Below, piece by piece: positions 9,091-19,281 of a stretch of 64,000 nt of DNA. Position numbers and translations under genes: made by a program. Origin of the DNA: Cordylochernes scorpioides (Eukaryota > Arthropoda > Arachnida > Pseudoscorpiones > Chernetidae); assembly GCA_030710605.1 (NCBI GenBank), contig CP092864.1:139141160-139205159 (forward strand), given 5' to 3'. Under the pieces are notes generated by a model. That model ran no database searches and was not told where the DNA came from. It worked only from the letters and a program-made list of their open reading frames with translations. Position 1 is the stretch's first letter. Each line of letters begins with the position of its first letter.

Positions 9091-9189
9091 TTCTTTCAGG
9101 CCCTTCCATTATTATATGATTGCAGTATGGGCAGTAGAAAAGTGTTTTATGATGCAATAGCACGCCATCTGTTATGAAAATTCAAAACT

Positions 9190-9475
9190 ATTTAATGAAC
9201 AAGGCCCTCCCATTAATTTTCCATTGCAGTAAAGGACAGTAGAAATTGTTTAATTTCAAAAAGAATCTTACACGTCTTAAATAGTTTCGAATTTTTCAGA
9301 AAAGTGTTTTATTTGAAAATAATCATACATATCAAAAATGGTTTTAATTACTTTTAACGGTATAAATCTATTTTATTTTAAAGAAAATAGCGCAAAAATA
9401 GCTACATTTCTTATACACAGATGGCGTGCTATTTCTTTCTCTGTTAAAACTTCTTTCTAGGAGTAAAAGAACAAA
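9190..9475 (+). repeat. Terminal part of the hammerhead-foldback family
   Basis: Shares AAGGCCCTCCCATTAATTTT, the CATTGCAGTAA.GGACAGTAGAA block and the terminus GATGGCGTGCTATTTC..CTGTTAA with the elements at 6801, 14391 and 16091. There is no coding. Confidence 0.6.
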
Positions 9476-9584
9476 TGGAAAAGGGCATGCTTTCTTAATG
9501 GTAAAAGAAATGAATTTTTCAGCATTTCTTAAATAAGTTTTTATAAAAACATTAAATTATTTTTAAAAAGAAAAAAAAAGACAT

Positions 9585-9860
9585 CTCCTTATCGGGTAAA
9601 TCAAAGTTACTGATGGCTTGCGCCATCTATCGGAATAAATATAAACTATTTATTGATTTTTAATTATTCCTGAATTGGCCATACACCCATTCTTGATTAA
9701 TAAAGAAAATCTAACCACGTACGCATTTCGGGCTTTAAGAATGGGTATTCGGCCAATTATGGAATAATTAAAAATAAATGAATAGTTGATATTTATTCCG
9801 ATAGATGGCGCAAGCCATCAGTAACTTCCATTTACATAATAAGGAGATGCCTTTTTTTCT
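9585..9860. mobile_element. Foldback MITE with ~95-bp inverted arms
   Basis: The left arm (GACATCTCCTTAT..GTTACTGATGGCTTGCGCC..GAATAATTAAAA mirrored) is the reverse complement of the right arm, which ends ATAAGGAGATGCC. An asymmetrical ~90-bp centre includes CCCATTCTTGATTAATAAAG. There is no coding capacity, and I could not define a target duplication with confidence. Confidence 0.6.
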
Positions 9861-10943
9861 TTTTTTTAATTTATGACCTTATTCCAGTACAATATCATAT
9901 TTGTACTATTTATTTCACATTAAATTATTTATTTAATGAATAATTATTTTATCTTTAGTGATGTGTTGGGTGTGTATGTGAAAATTATATGGACTTTCAA
10001 GTGGTTTTGTGATTTTCCTTTGATTTATCGAGAAACAAGAAAAAAGAAAAGAAAAAAGTTAAAACTCACTTATTTTAATTATATTGTCTGCAATTAGAGT
10101 TAATTTAATTAGTAAAAAGCCATTAGTAAGTAATATAATTAAAGAATGGATATAAAATTACAAAGATGTGTTATATAAAAAGGGCGCAATTATTTTGTTC
10201 GTCTGTTATTGGAAAAAGTATCTTCTGCCTTTTTTTATTAGTCAGGAATTCAATTAAAAATTTAGTATCGTTTGAATTTCAGAGAAATTTTAAATAAAGA
10301 TATATATTAATATACATATATATGTAATAACCCGGATTCCAGAAATATATAAATTTGATTAAATTAGTAATTGAATAATTCAGAAAAATATTTTAAAAAT
10401 TACGTTCTAATTTATTTTTTTAGTTTTTTTTTTTTTTTCGTTCTAAATTTTAAATATAAAATTATTAATCGCTCGAATGGGAAACCATCTTTCTGAGCGA
10501 TTAACTTGGAAAATGCCTAACCATTTATAATTAGGCTAAATTATCCAACCTCCAATAAGAGACTAACTCCTCGAGAGACCAGTACTTCCACATTTATTTA
10601 TTATTATATATATATTTTTTATTATCCCTAGTACAACGTGGTACAGGATATGATAATCATGGTGAGTAGAAGTATATATATAGGCGACTTCTTTTACTGT
10701 AAGTGCACCACATATCTACACATTTGCGGCCGTGTGGCCCAATTTTAGGGAGCCTCTCCTCGCGCGACTTTCGCCTAAAACACAAGACTATTCTGGTTCC
10801 TCGACACTGGGCATCGAGCATGCTCGGGACTTGCGATTCCATTATTCGCGAGAGATTGTTCAAACTCAGAGTAGCCCTAATCTCCTGATGAAATCCAGGA
10901 CGTCCCCCTCGGTGAGGGCTCCGCCTGATGTAAATATTAAATA
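9861..10943. other. No gene; AT-rich, with one short dispersed repeat
   Basis: Mostly AT-rich and without protein-like frames. 10615-10720 repeats the CTAGTACA.GTGGTACAGG..GTGCACCACAT tip seen at 3.3, 6.5 and 62.6 kb. A GC-richer patch at 10725-10920 (GCGGCCGTGTGGCCCAATTT onward) has open frames on both strands but nothing I recognise. Confidence 0.45.
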
Positions 10944-11813
10944 CTAGCGGATGTGCCCAGCTTCGCCCGGGTTTTACCCGAGTGAATGTTTGTCTAACGA
11001 ACATTTGTTAAAACAATTATCTACAAACTTATATAAAAAAAAGATATATTTGATAATTTGAAACTCGTAAATTTGAATCTCTCGAAGTGAACATTTTTTC
11101 CCGGTCCCTGTGTGCCGTGTCATCCTGAATTTTGTCTTCCATAATTTTCTACATTACAAAATCGTCGTTTTATCTAGTGAACATTTTTTCCCGGTCCCTT
11201 GAAAGATATTCGATAAGTTGAATAAATCATGGTCGTGAATCTCTCGATAAAGTGATTATTTTTTCCCGGTCCCTGTGTGCCGTGTCATCCTGAATTTTGT
11301 CTTTCCTAATTTTCTACATTACAAAATCATCGTTTTATCTACATATTTTCCCGGTCCCTTGAAAATTACTCGATAAGTTGAATAGAATCATGGTCGTTTA
11401 TGGAAGATGGACGTAGTTCCCGGAGGTTACCCGCCCCCCCAGCGCCAGGACCTCTTGATCCCTCTGATTGGGCCGGCGGCCGGACGGGGGTGGGGGGGGA
11501 GGGGGGGATCTTGATCCCCTGATTGGTCGGTGGGAACTTGGACTGTCCAATGGCCGGCGGCCGGACGGGGGGGCAGACCTAAGCCTAAGGTGGCGTTGCT
11601 TGCGAGTTAAAGTTACAAATCTGCAAATAACTCTAAGGATATTAAAGTTATTCAAGAAATTATTTTTCGTAAACCTTTCCGGGGATACACCTAATAATAT
11701 CCCAAAATTTCACGGCGATTGGATGTATGGTTTTTGAATCCATAGAGGACACACACACACAGACAGACACACACACAGACACACACACAGACATTCAATT
11801 TTATATATATAGA
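10944..11813 (-). mobile_element. Non-autonomous Helitron
   Basis: Plus-strand left end CTAGCGGATGTGCCCAGC and right end TTTTATATATATAGA, i.e. the reverse complements of the Helitron 3' hairpin/CTAG end and 5' TC end. The next Helitron begins at 11814, so the two sit end to end. Interior repeats of ACATTTTTTCCCGGTCCC occur three or more times. A G-rich tract at 11488-11510 and an (ACAC)n tract at 11752-11790 lie within. Confidence 0.7.
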
Positions 11814-12020
11814 CTAGACGAATGGCCCGGGCAATGCCCGGGTTTACCCGAGTGCGAATATATTTTAAAAACGTTTTAATTCAAATACTATTCGTTACAA
11901 TTATAAATGTGGCGCCATGGATGTCACTCTTGTGAAACGTCCCGTTCCAAACTATGTGTTTTTAAAATGTTTTAACTATATATAATTATAACGGTATAAT
12001 AACGGTATAAAGAAATAATG

Positions 12021-12090
12021 AGCCTATAGCCTAGTGGTCATGGCATCTGCCCGGTAAGCGGAAGGTCGTGGGTTCGATTCCCCATCCCTT
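12021..12090 (+). pseudogene. tRNA-Thr-like (GGT) sequence
   Basis: It has TAGTGGTCATGGC in the D-arm position, an anticodon stem TCTGC/GCGGA with loop CCGGTAA (anticodon GGT, Thr) and a T arm GGTTCGATTCC that is a perfect B box. The two ends do not pair as an acceptor stem (AGCCTAT versus CATCCCTT). It is therefore a tRNA pseudogene, or a tRNA-derived SINE head carried inside the Helitron. Confidence 0.6.
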
Positions 12091-12111
12091 GACCTTGTAT
12101 ACATCTTGCTT

Positions 12112-13315
12112 CCTAGGGTTGCCTAGAGTGGCCGCTATAGACAGGGTGGTCTGTATAGACAGGTGGATGTATCACACAGCTGATAACAGGGTTGCCTAGA
12201 GTGGCCCGCTATAGACAGGGTGGTCTGTATAGACAGGTGTATGTATCACACTGCTGATAACAGGGTTGGCCTAAAGTGACCGCTATAGACAGGGTGGTCT
12301 GTATAGACAGGTGGATGTATCACACAGCTGATAACAGGGTTGTCTAGAGTGGCCGCTTTAGACAGGTGTATGTATCACACAGCTGATAACAGGGTTATCT
12401 AGAATGGCCGCTATATACAGGGTGGGTCTGTATAGACAGGTTAATGTAACACACTGCTGATAACAGGGTTGTCTAGAGTGGTCGCTATAGACAGGGTGGT
12501 CTGTATAGACAGGTGTATGTATCACACTGCTGATAACAGGGTTGCCTAAAGTGACCGCTATAGACAGGGTGGTCTGTATAGACAGGTGAATGTAACACAC
12601 TTGATGATAACAGGGTTGCCTAAAGTGACCGCTATAGACAGGGTGGTCTGTATAGGACAGGTGGTAGAGTGGTCGCTATAGACAGGGTGGGTCTGTATAG
12701 ACAGGTGTATGTATCACACTGCTGATAACAGGGTTGCCTAAAGTGACCGCTATAGACAGGGTGGTCTGTATAGACAGGTGGACGTAGCACACTGATGATA
12801 ACAGGGTTGCCTAAAGTGACCGCTCTAGACAGGGTGGTCTGTATAGACGAGGTGGATGTATCACAGCTGATAACAGGGTTGTCTAGAGTGGCCGCTATAG
12901 ACAGGTGTATGTATCACACAGCTGATAACAGGGTTATCTAGAATGGCCGCTATATACAGGGTGGTCTGTATAGACAGGTGAATGTAACACACTGCTGATA
13001 ACAGGGTTGTCTAGAGTGGTCGCTATAGACAGGGTGTCTGTGTAGGACAGGTGTATGTATCACACTGCTGAATACAGGGTTGCCTAAAGTGACCGCTAAT
13101 AGACAGGGTGGTCTGTATAGACAGGTGAATGTAACACACTGATGATAACAGGGTTGCCTAAAGTGACCGCTATAGACAGGGTGGTCTGTATAGACAGGTG
13201 GATGTAGCACACTGCTGATAACAGGGGTGTCTAGAGTGGCCGCTATAGACAGGGTGGTCTGTATAGACAGGTGGATGTAACACACTGCTGATAACAGGGT
13301 TGTCTAGAATGGGCC
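12112..13315. repeat. 73-bp minisatellite, about 16 copies
   Basis: The unit runs GGGTTGCCTA.AGTG.CCGC, TATAGACAGGGTGGTCTGTA, TAGACAGGTG.ATGTATCAC, AC..CTGATAACA. Units differ by point changes and a few partial units. Open frames on the minus strand (repeated MCYIHLSIQTT) are a by-product of the repeat length and not genes. Confidence 0.9.
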
Positions 13316-13335
13316 GCCCGAATTGGCTGCCGGCG

Positions 13336-13452
13336 ACACGTGGCTCCCTGCCCCCCTCTAGACAACCCTATGTCTATAGACAGGTGTATGTATCACACAG
13401 CTGATAACAGGGTTGTCTAGAGGGGGGCAGGAGGCCACGTGTTCGCCGGCAG
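13336..13452. repeat. Large hairpin inside the Helitron
   Basis: ATTGGCTGCCGGCGACACG..CCCCCTCTAGACAACCCT is followed after ~40 nt of minisatellite by its reverse complement. The arms are ~50 bp with few mismatches. One arm recurs singly at 27756-27815 and in part at 1426-1460. Confidence 0.7.
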
Positions 13453-13670
13453 CCCAATGGGCCGCGCATTCTAATCCGTGAACTTCAGACAGTGAGCTTC
13501 AGACAGTGAACTTCAGGACAGTGAACTTCAGACAGACAGAATAAGGCAATTATATAAGTAGATAATATTTATTTATCATTATATTTTTATCAATATTTAA
13601 CTTGCTCTTATAACTCTTTGTGAGTGTAAATATTGACGAGATGTCAATAAAGTTTGTCAATTGTCATATT

Positions 13671-13893
13671 ACATATGTGAAAAGCAGTTCGACTTTGCTC
13701 TTACAAATGTGCCAGAGTCCCCGTTTAGTTACTTGGCATTCGCTGGTAGGGTGGACTTTTGCAAGAATCGGGAGGCCAGTGGTACATTTTTTTTTTTTAA
13801 TTAGAAAAAAGTGCCCAATGCGGGAATCGAACCCGGGTCGTAGGCAGTCGAAAACAAACGGTTTTTATTGACCATCCTTCCACCGACCCCCTA
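13671..13893 (-). mobile_element. tRNA-derived SINE, copy 1
   Basis: The tRNA-like head is on the minus strand at 13811-13891, with an intact B box (GGTTCGATTCC) but a degenerate acceptor stem. An A-rich linker and a ~130-bp body follow (plus 13671-13800, GTGAAAAGCAGTTCGACTTTG at its end). Head and body recur together at 62705-62910, showing that this is a repeat family and not a tRNA gene. Confidence 0.65.
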
Positions 13894-14264
13894 TTGTTTT
13901 TTATATACCGGCTATTATAGAATTACAATAATAATAAATTTTGCATATAAAGATTCTGAATATAGAGAAATCCATATTTAAATCATTAGATAATAAAAAG
14001 GCATATATTAGATTGAATAAAATATTTATTTGCCAATATTTAGGTTTGCCGAAGCCAACCTTTATCAAGGCTTAACATTTTTGTATAAAATTTCATACAA
14101 AATGGTTTATACAAAATGCAATGCCTTGACAAAGGTTTAGTATTCAGTCAACCGAAAGTTTAGCAAAAAAATATTTTATTCAATTCAATTATGACTTTTT
14201 ATTATATCTAAACATATAAAAAGATAACAAATGCTAGCATTAAGACGGCGAATTTTCTTTCACA
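13894..14264. repeat. AT-rich region with an inverted repeat
   Basis: 14013-14085 (TTGAATAAAATATTT..GGTTTGCCGAAGCC..AAGGCTTAACATT) is repeated inverted at 14110-14190. It looks like a short foldback element. There is no coding. Confidence 0.5.
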
Positions 14265-14535
14265 AATAAATCAAACTTCTACTGTCCTTACTGCGATGAA
14301 AAAATATTGGGAGGGCTTGGTTCATCAGTGGTGAACCCTCCCAGCGGTTTCGCCAGTTTAATCTTCCATAATCAGTGTGTGAAACTGACAAAATGCTGGG
14401 AGGGTTCACCACATATGAGCCAGGCCCTCCCATTAATTTTTACATTGCAGTAAGGGTAGTAGAATATTGTTTAATTTGAAAAAGAATCATACGCGTCTAT
14501 AAAAGTTTCGAATTTTCATAACAAGAGATGTATTA
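14265..14535. mobile_element. Degenerate hammerhead-foldback element
   Basis: Same arms as 6801-7568 (GGGAGGGCTTGGTTCATCAGTGG, then inverted GCTGGGAGGGTTCACCAC). Core boxes have decayed: one arm has CTGATGAACC and the other CACATATGAG in place of CTGATGAG. An older copy of the family. Confidence 0.6.
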
Positions 14536-14646
14536 AGACATTCCACCTTGTAGCGATTCACCGTACAAAGAAAAACGAAAAATGAAACCAAATATTTACA
14601 TAATTATGGGTATGAGATGAGAGTTTTTTTATATATATTATACATA

Positions 14647-15115
14647 CAGTCGTCTCTCGATAATTTGAAACTCAAGGGATCAGAGAAATATTTCTCTTTA
14701 TCAAGAGTTCAAAATAACAAGAGTTTCAACAACCAAGAAGTAGGGGAAAAAATAAAGTAAACAAGAGTTTGAAGTTTTGGCAGTTTCGGAATATACATAC
14801 TATGTTGATACAAGATTGAATAAGTGACTTACCGTAAGTTTTTAAAATAATAAATTTATTGGGAGCTTTCGGGTCTTGCCCTTTCTCAAACAAGAGTTGA
14901 ATATAAATTCGTGATTTATTATTTTAAACATTTGTACAGTTATTCACAAATGTTCATTTGTTGTAAGATACTATTCCTTAAACTTCAAATTACCAAGGGG
15001 ACCAATTAATATTGATTTTATTCAACTTATCGAGTATTTTTCAAGGGACCGGGAAAACATTTCAAATTATCGAGAGATTAAAATAAACGAGTTTCAAATT
15101 ATCGAGAGTTGACTG
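14647..15115. mobile_element. Tigger/pogo-like MITE
   Basis: Terminal inverted repeats of ~27 bp: CAGTCGTCTCTCGATAATTT at the left and the reverse complement CAGTCAACTCTCGATAATTT at the right, each flanked by TA (14645-14646, 15116-15117). TA duplication and CAGT-type ends with CTCTCGATAATTTGAA fit the pogo/Tigger branch of Tc1/mariner. It is ~470 bp and has no transposase. Part of the interior (GGACCGGGAAAACA, ACTCGATAAGTTG complement) is also found in the second Helitron family. Confidence 0.75.
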
Positions 15116-15117
15116 TA

Positions 15118-16077
15118 TTTTGGCTTTTATTTTGTGAGGCTATTTTCCCAAGACAGTTTTATGATAGTTACATAGTTCTCTAGCTATAGTTTTTGTCTTC
15201 TGATGTGATTTTAATCGGTTGAACTGGTTCAACATATATCTGATTAATAAACTTCATGTTTTCCCCTTTCCTCCTTCATATAAACACAATAAGATAGTGG
15301 GACATTTCGTTTGTAGTTTTATTCCGTGAAGTTTTTATTTATTTATATTTCAATTTAAAGCGCTATGTCCCCTAGGGACACTTGCGCTGTCATACATGTA
15401 TGCCTTTACATTTGTCTATACATATTGTTACGACTCTTCTCAGCCGTCGATGTTTGCGTGCAAGGTTTCTGAGAAAACAATGTGGGTTCGTTTTGGATAC
15501 AGCTTAGTACTATAAATTTATTACCAGAGCTTTAAAAGGGATATTAATAACTAGACATAGTAGATAAACTTGCCTCTAATGCCGCCCCAGGTAGGTTCCT
15601 CCTCGTCCTTCTTTGCACCGTCCTCCTCTTGTTAATCCACACAGTCCCGGAGCCCACTTCCCGTCGCCAACTTGCCGCGTCTGTCGTCGCCGCCGTTCTC
15701 CTTGCTGCAGATCCCGTTGTCACCAGACAGACTTCTCCCCACAGACTGCCAAGTCTTCTCGGCGCACAAACACCGGCAGGCCGGCCGCTAACTCGGCTGC
15801 TTCCCTCACGACGACACAAGCTGGACTCCCTGTCTGCCGCCCCCTCCTCTGGAATTTGTCAATCAACACTTCCTTGAAGGGGCCCCTGCATACCTTCTTC
15901 TCTTGGCTTGCCCACTTATTCTCTTCTACTTCTTTGCTGCACCGCTTCAATATATATACAATAATTTTAGGCCGTGAATAGAATAGTTACATGATGTTAA
16001 CAATGAGAAAGAGAGAAAAAACGAGAAAAAGACCTGTGTACAAAAGAAAGAAGTGTCTGGCAATATGTACAATAAAC
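15118..16077. other. No gene identified; GC-rich patch at 15.55-15.9 kb
   Basis: 15544-15980 is locally C/G-rich and open in several frames (e.g. an Arg- and Ala-rich 91-codon minus frame). None shows a domain I recognise, and overlapping open frames on both strands are expected from base composition. TGTTACGACTCTTCTCAGCC at 15426 resembles an LTR start, so this may be a solo LTR; I found no matching second copy. Confidence 0.35.
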
Positions 16078-16090
16078 ATAATATAAATTA

Positions 16091-16395
16091 ACACAAAGCA
16101 ATAACGCGCCATCTATACATATAAAATGAAAGAAATTAAAAGCACGAATGTTTCTTTTATAATAATACAAATTGCTACTGCCCTTACTGCAATGAAAATA
16201 TATTGGGAGGGCTTGGCTCATCAGTGGTGATGAATACTCTTCCGCAAACAATGATGGATTAAATTGGCGTCACCGCTGGGAGGTTTCACCACTGATGAGC
16301 CAAGCCCTCCCAATATATTTTTTCATTGCAGTAAGGGCAGTAGCAATTTGTATTATGCATAAAAGAAACATTCGTGCTTTTAATTCCTTTCTTTT
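16091..16395. mobile_element. Hammerhead-foldback element with a 13-bp target duplication
   Basis: Flanked by ataatataaatta at 16078-16090 and 16396-16408. Left terminus ACACAAAGCAATAACGCGCC, then the left arm up to CTCATCAGTGGTGA (~16225), a short spacer, and the right arm with CACCACTGATGAGCCAAGCC. The GAAA box has mutated to GTCA and the GGTC strand is absent, so the ribozyme-like core is dead in this copy. The target duplication defines the element ends exactly and gives a length of 305 bp. Confidence 0.75.
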
Positions 16396-16746
16396 ATAAT
16401 ATAAATTATTAGTTTCTTAAAATATATTTGTTGCTATATAATTCAAAATATATCCGATGAGCTGATTTCTGACGCTTTCGTCCCGAAATCCATGAAAACT
16501 CTATCGTTCTCAGGGAATTCACGAAATATACATCCTGCTATATAAGATAAATATAATTTGCATATATCCTGCACGCACTGGGGTTAAAACAAAAATAATT
16601 AACAACTAAATTAATGATTCAGAGTTAAAGTTGAGATTCAGATAAATTATTATATTTATTTATCTATTGAAACGGTCACACAAAGATAAGAAATAAAAAA
16701 AATAATAATAAAACGGGGTAATAAGAATAAATTGGGAGAATATACA

Positions 16747-16846
16747 NNNNNNNNNNNNNNNNNNNNNNNNNNNNNNNNNNNNNNNNNNNNNNNNNNNNNN
16801 NNNNNNNNNNNNNNNNNNNNNNNNNNNNNNNNNNNNNNNNNNNNNN
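16747..16846. other. Assembly gap (100 N)
   Basis: Exactly 100 N, a conventional placeholder of unknown true length. Linkage between the left and right parts depends on scaffolding. Confidence 0.99.
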
Positions 16847-17346
16847 TAATGTATTTTTAATAATTTTTATATACAATTTTTTATGGATAAAAAAGTGGGA
16901 AAAAATAAATGCAAATGCAAGCAATACATCTGCCAGTTGAGCCTGTTGATCAATGTGTGGTCACGCAACTTCATAATCAAATTTCCTTATTATGTATCCG
17001 TATGTCTGAGGCTATTTAACATGTAATTATTTCTTACGTGGGAATTATCTAGTTTGGGTAGTGTGATGTTACATGTTCCAGGGTATAGTACAGTGTATAG
17101 TAAGCACAGGAGATTATTTCTTGAAGTCTTAGTCTCCATTAAGTACAATAGCATTACCAGACAAATAGAAATCCCAGATATTTATAATACTTTAATACAG
17201 AATCTAGATTCATAGTTTTTAATCTTTGTCCTAATTTTCCCGCAATAGAACTATTAGTTTTCTTCTAATTTGAATTCAATTGTAAAATTAAGTCATATAT
17301 GTTGAATAGTTGTCATTTGAAGTTATATAAATATCTCTTGTATATA
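16847..17346. other. No gene recognised
   Basis: AT-rich sequence between the gap and the Tc1 remnant. No repeat or protein signal. Confidence 0.4.
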
Positions 17347-18440
17347 CACTGGTGTCCAAAAAATAAGAAACTTTTGTTTTTTAATGATATGTTTTAAAAT
17401 ATACAACGCTAAAAGCTAAAAAGTAATTTAATTAGGTATTTTAAGTCGTAGAATTTATTTATCGCAACCATTCGATTCGCTAAAATTGAAAATATGTAAA
17501 TTTTTGCTTGTCTTTATAAGTGTGCTATTTGGCGTGTCGTTTACCCCCATCTAAGAATTGTCCAATTATAATTTTATTTTATCCTTAGTTAATTATGAGT
17601 TTACGAAATTTTTTAGCAGATGATTTAAAATGGAGAGCTGTTGGAAGAATGGAGGCAGGGCAATCACAAGTTGAAGTAGCAAAATGGCTAAATGTGAATA
17701 AATCTGTGGTCAGCAAAATATGGAAACAGTTCATTGAGACAGGAACCATCAAAAGAAAAGAAGGTTCTGGTAGAAAAAGAAAAGCAGCTACCTCTGAAGA
17801 CCGTTATCTGGTCGTAACTGCCAAGCGCCATAGGGAGATGACAGCTATTCAACTCTCTAATTAACTCTCAAGTGCTACTGGAACGAGAATTTCAAGACAA
17901 ACTGTTTACCGAAGGCTTCACGAAGGTGCTCTTTATGCAAGACGACCAATGGTCTGTATCCCTTTAACCTCTGCTCACAGGAGAGCCCGCTTGAATTGGT
18001 GCTTGGAACATCACGCCTGGACTCATGATTAGTGGGCCAATGTTCTCTTCAGTGACGAGTCAAGATTTAGTTTAAACACAGATTCTCGACGAGTTTTCAT
18101 CTGGAGGGAGCCTGGAACCCGCTATCATCCCAGTAAAATCAGGGAAATAGACAGTTTTAGAGGGGGCAGTCTCTTAGTCTGGTCTGGCATCAGTTCTAGC
18201 AGACGCACACCCCTCCACATTTTTTCTGGGGGCAATTTAACTGCCCAAAGGTACAAGGACGAGATCCTTGAGCCCTATCTAAGACCTTATAGAGATCAAA
18301 TTGGTCACAATTTAATTTTTATGGACGATAATGCTCGTCCGCATAGGGCTAGGCTAGTCAATGAATATCTCCAGAGTGAGAATATTCGAAGGATGATTTG
18401 GCCAGATCTCCGGACCTGAATCCAATAGAGCAGTGGGAAA
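17347..18440 (+). pseudogene. Tc1-like transposase remnant
   Basis: A terminal sequence typical of Tc1 (CACTGGTGTCCAAAAAATAAG at ~17348) precedes a start at 17595. The first 89 codons form the N-terminal DNA-binding region (DDLKWRAVGRMEAGQSQVEV; a helix-turn-helix at VNKSVVSKIWKQF, then the GSGRKRKA hook). After a stop at ~17862 the same protein continues with further stops: TGTRISRQTVYRRLHE, ANVLFSDESRF (second catalytic Asp region), then FMDDNARPHRA (DD34E Asp region) at about 18319. The 3' end, including the last catalytic Glu and the right TIR, is not seen. It is clearly inactive. Confidence 0.85.
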
Positions 18441-18658
18441 ATTTAAATTGACCAAGTTCTGGGCAAAATTAGGTGATTTTTCGTCATAAAATGATGATGA
18501 AAATATTGCTGTATCATGTTTGATTATCAGATACAAAATTATTTCGGCAGGAACAAAATTCTAACAGCAAAATTCATTCGAGGAGAAGGCACGAAGCCAA
18601 GTCATCTCTACATATAAAATATCGATTCTCAGCCAAAAGGCTGAGATCATAGTATATA
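18441..18658 (+). repeat. Fragment shared with 28424-28586
   Basis: 18539-18655 matches 28424-28586 (GGCAGGAACAAAATTCTAAC, CTCAGCCAAAAGG.TGAGATC, ATAGTATATAT) but lacks ~50 bp present there. At 28.4 kb this sequence encodes a trypsin-like VGRNKILTAKHS segment. 18441-18538 is unassigned. Confidence 0.55.
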
Positions 18659-19179
18659 TCTATCCCTATATATATAAAAGTCAGTGTATGTTTGTGGCTA
18701 TAGACGTCCACAATACATAATTAATCTGACTGTAATTTTAACAGTATATTGAGTAGAATCTGGAAAAACTTATAGTGAAAATTTCAGGTCGTTATCCCGA
18801 ATATTCGTCGAGTTATTTGCTAATTTTCGTTGCAAATTTGCCCTTTCGCTCTCGAGCAGCGCCTCGAGCGGTGAAGATGGGAGGTAATATCAGCTGATTT
18901 AATGTACATGTGAAGTTTGGAGCGGGATGTTTCACAAGAGTGACATTCACGGCGCCAATTTATAATTGTAAGGAATAGTATTTGAAAACCAAAATAATAT
19001 AATTTTCAAATATCGTTGTGAAAATCTACATTTTTATATTTTAGAAACACACAAAGTTTGGAGCGGGACGTTTCACAAGAGTGACATCCACGGTGCCAAT
19101 TTATAATTGTAACGAATAGTATTTGAATAAAAACATTTAATCGGGTAAAACCCGGTCGTTGCCCGGGTCAATCGGTTAG
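18659..19179 (+). mobile_element. Non-autonomous Helitron
   Basis: Starts near TCTATCCCTATATATATAAA and ends with the hairpin CCCGGTCGTTGCCCGGG followed by TTAG. The interior includes GACGTCCACAAT.. near the 5' end and TTTGGAGCGGGACGTTTCAC.AGAGTGACATCCACGG near the 3' end, twice. Same family as 3997-4481 (opposite strand). Confidence 0.7.
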
Positions 19180-19208
19180 TTATATATATATAAGTCAGTG
19201 TATGTATG

Positions 19209-19238
<30 letters not shown>
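19180..19238 (+). mobile_element. Left part of a Helitron split by LINE insertions; (ATGT)n tract
   Basis: TATATATATATAAGTCAGTGTATG is the Helitron 5' end of the same family, followed by about ten ATGT units. The Helitron resumes at 26459 with ATGTATGTTTGTCGGG and runs to ~26585, where another Helitron is inserted. Two LINEs lie between. Confidence 0.65.
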
Positions 19239-19239
<1 letters not shown>

Positions 19240-19281
19240 CAAAAGCAATTTTTATTCAGTCATATAAAACGTCGTTACATT

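Larger units (their letters stand above)
8640..9120. mobile_element. Inverted-repeat element with a hammerhead in each arm
   Basis: 8640-8850 and 8950-9120 are inverted copies of each other (shared blocks: CTATTGACCGTCGCC, GATCC.GTGTGGATCTCATG, CTAG.CTGACGAGGG). Each arm contains a hammerhead with boxes in the standard order, one on each strand. The neighbouring sequence (GCACGCCATCTGTTATG near 9160, and 9200-9470) matches the terminus of the foldback family at 6801-7568. This is a retrozyme-like non-coding element. Confidence 0.6.
11814..13562 (-). mobile_element. Helitron filled by a 73-bp minisatellite
   Basis: Left end CTAGACGAATGGCCCGGGCAATGCCCGGG (3' hairpin and CTAG reversed) and right end ATTATATAAGTAGA (5' TC end reversed). 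Inside are a tRNA-like sequence at 12021-12090, about 16 tandem 73-bp units at 12112-13315 and a hairpin at 13336-13450. A smaller relative with two units of the same minisatellite lies at 27289-27884, so the minisatellite belongs to the Helitron and has expanded here. There is no coding. Confidence 0.7.

Noticed and set aside
11468..11737. Gly/Arg-rich ORF at 11.5 kb
   Set aside because: Encoded by a G-rich tract inside a Helitron, with both strands open; no family resemblance.
12358..13285. Minus-strand ORFs with repeated MCYIHLSIQTT
   Set aside because: They are translations of the 73-bp minisatellite, vary with unit phase and have no gene features.
12112..13315. CRISPR-like array
   Set aside because: Units are contiguous with no unique spacers; it is a eukaryotic minisatellite.
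13811..13891. Functional tRNA gene on the minus strand
   Set aside because: The B box is perfect but the acceptor ends do not pair and the same head plus body recurs at 62.8 kb, so it is a SINE.
15544..15981. GC-rich overlapping ORFs on both strands as a host gene
   Set aside because: Open in four frames at once, no domain, no start context; composition explains them.
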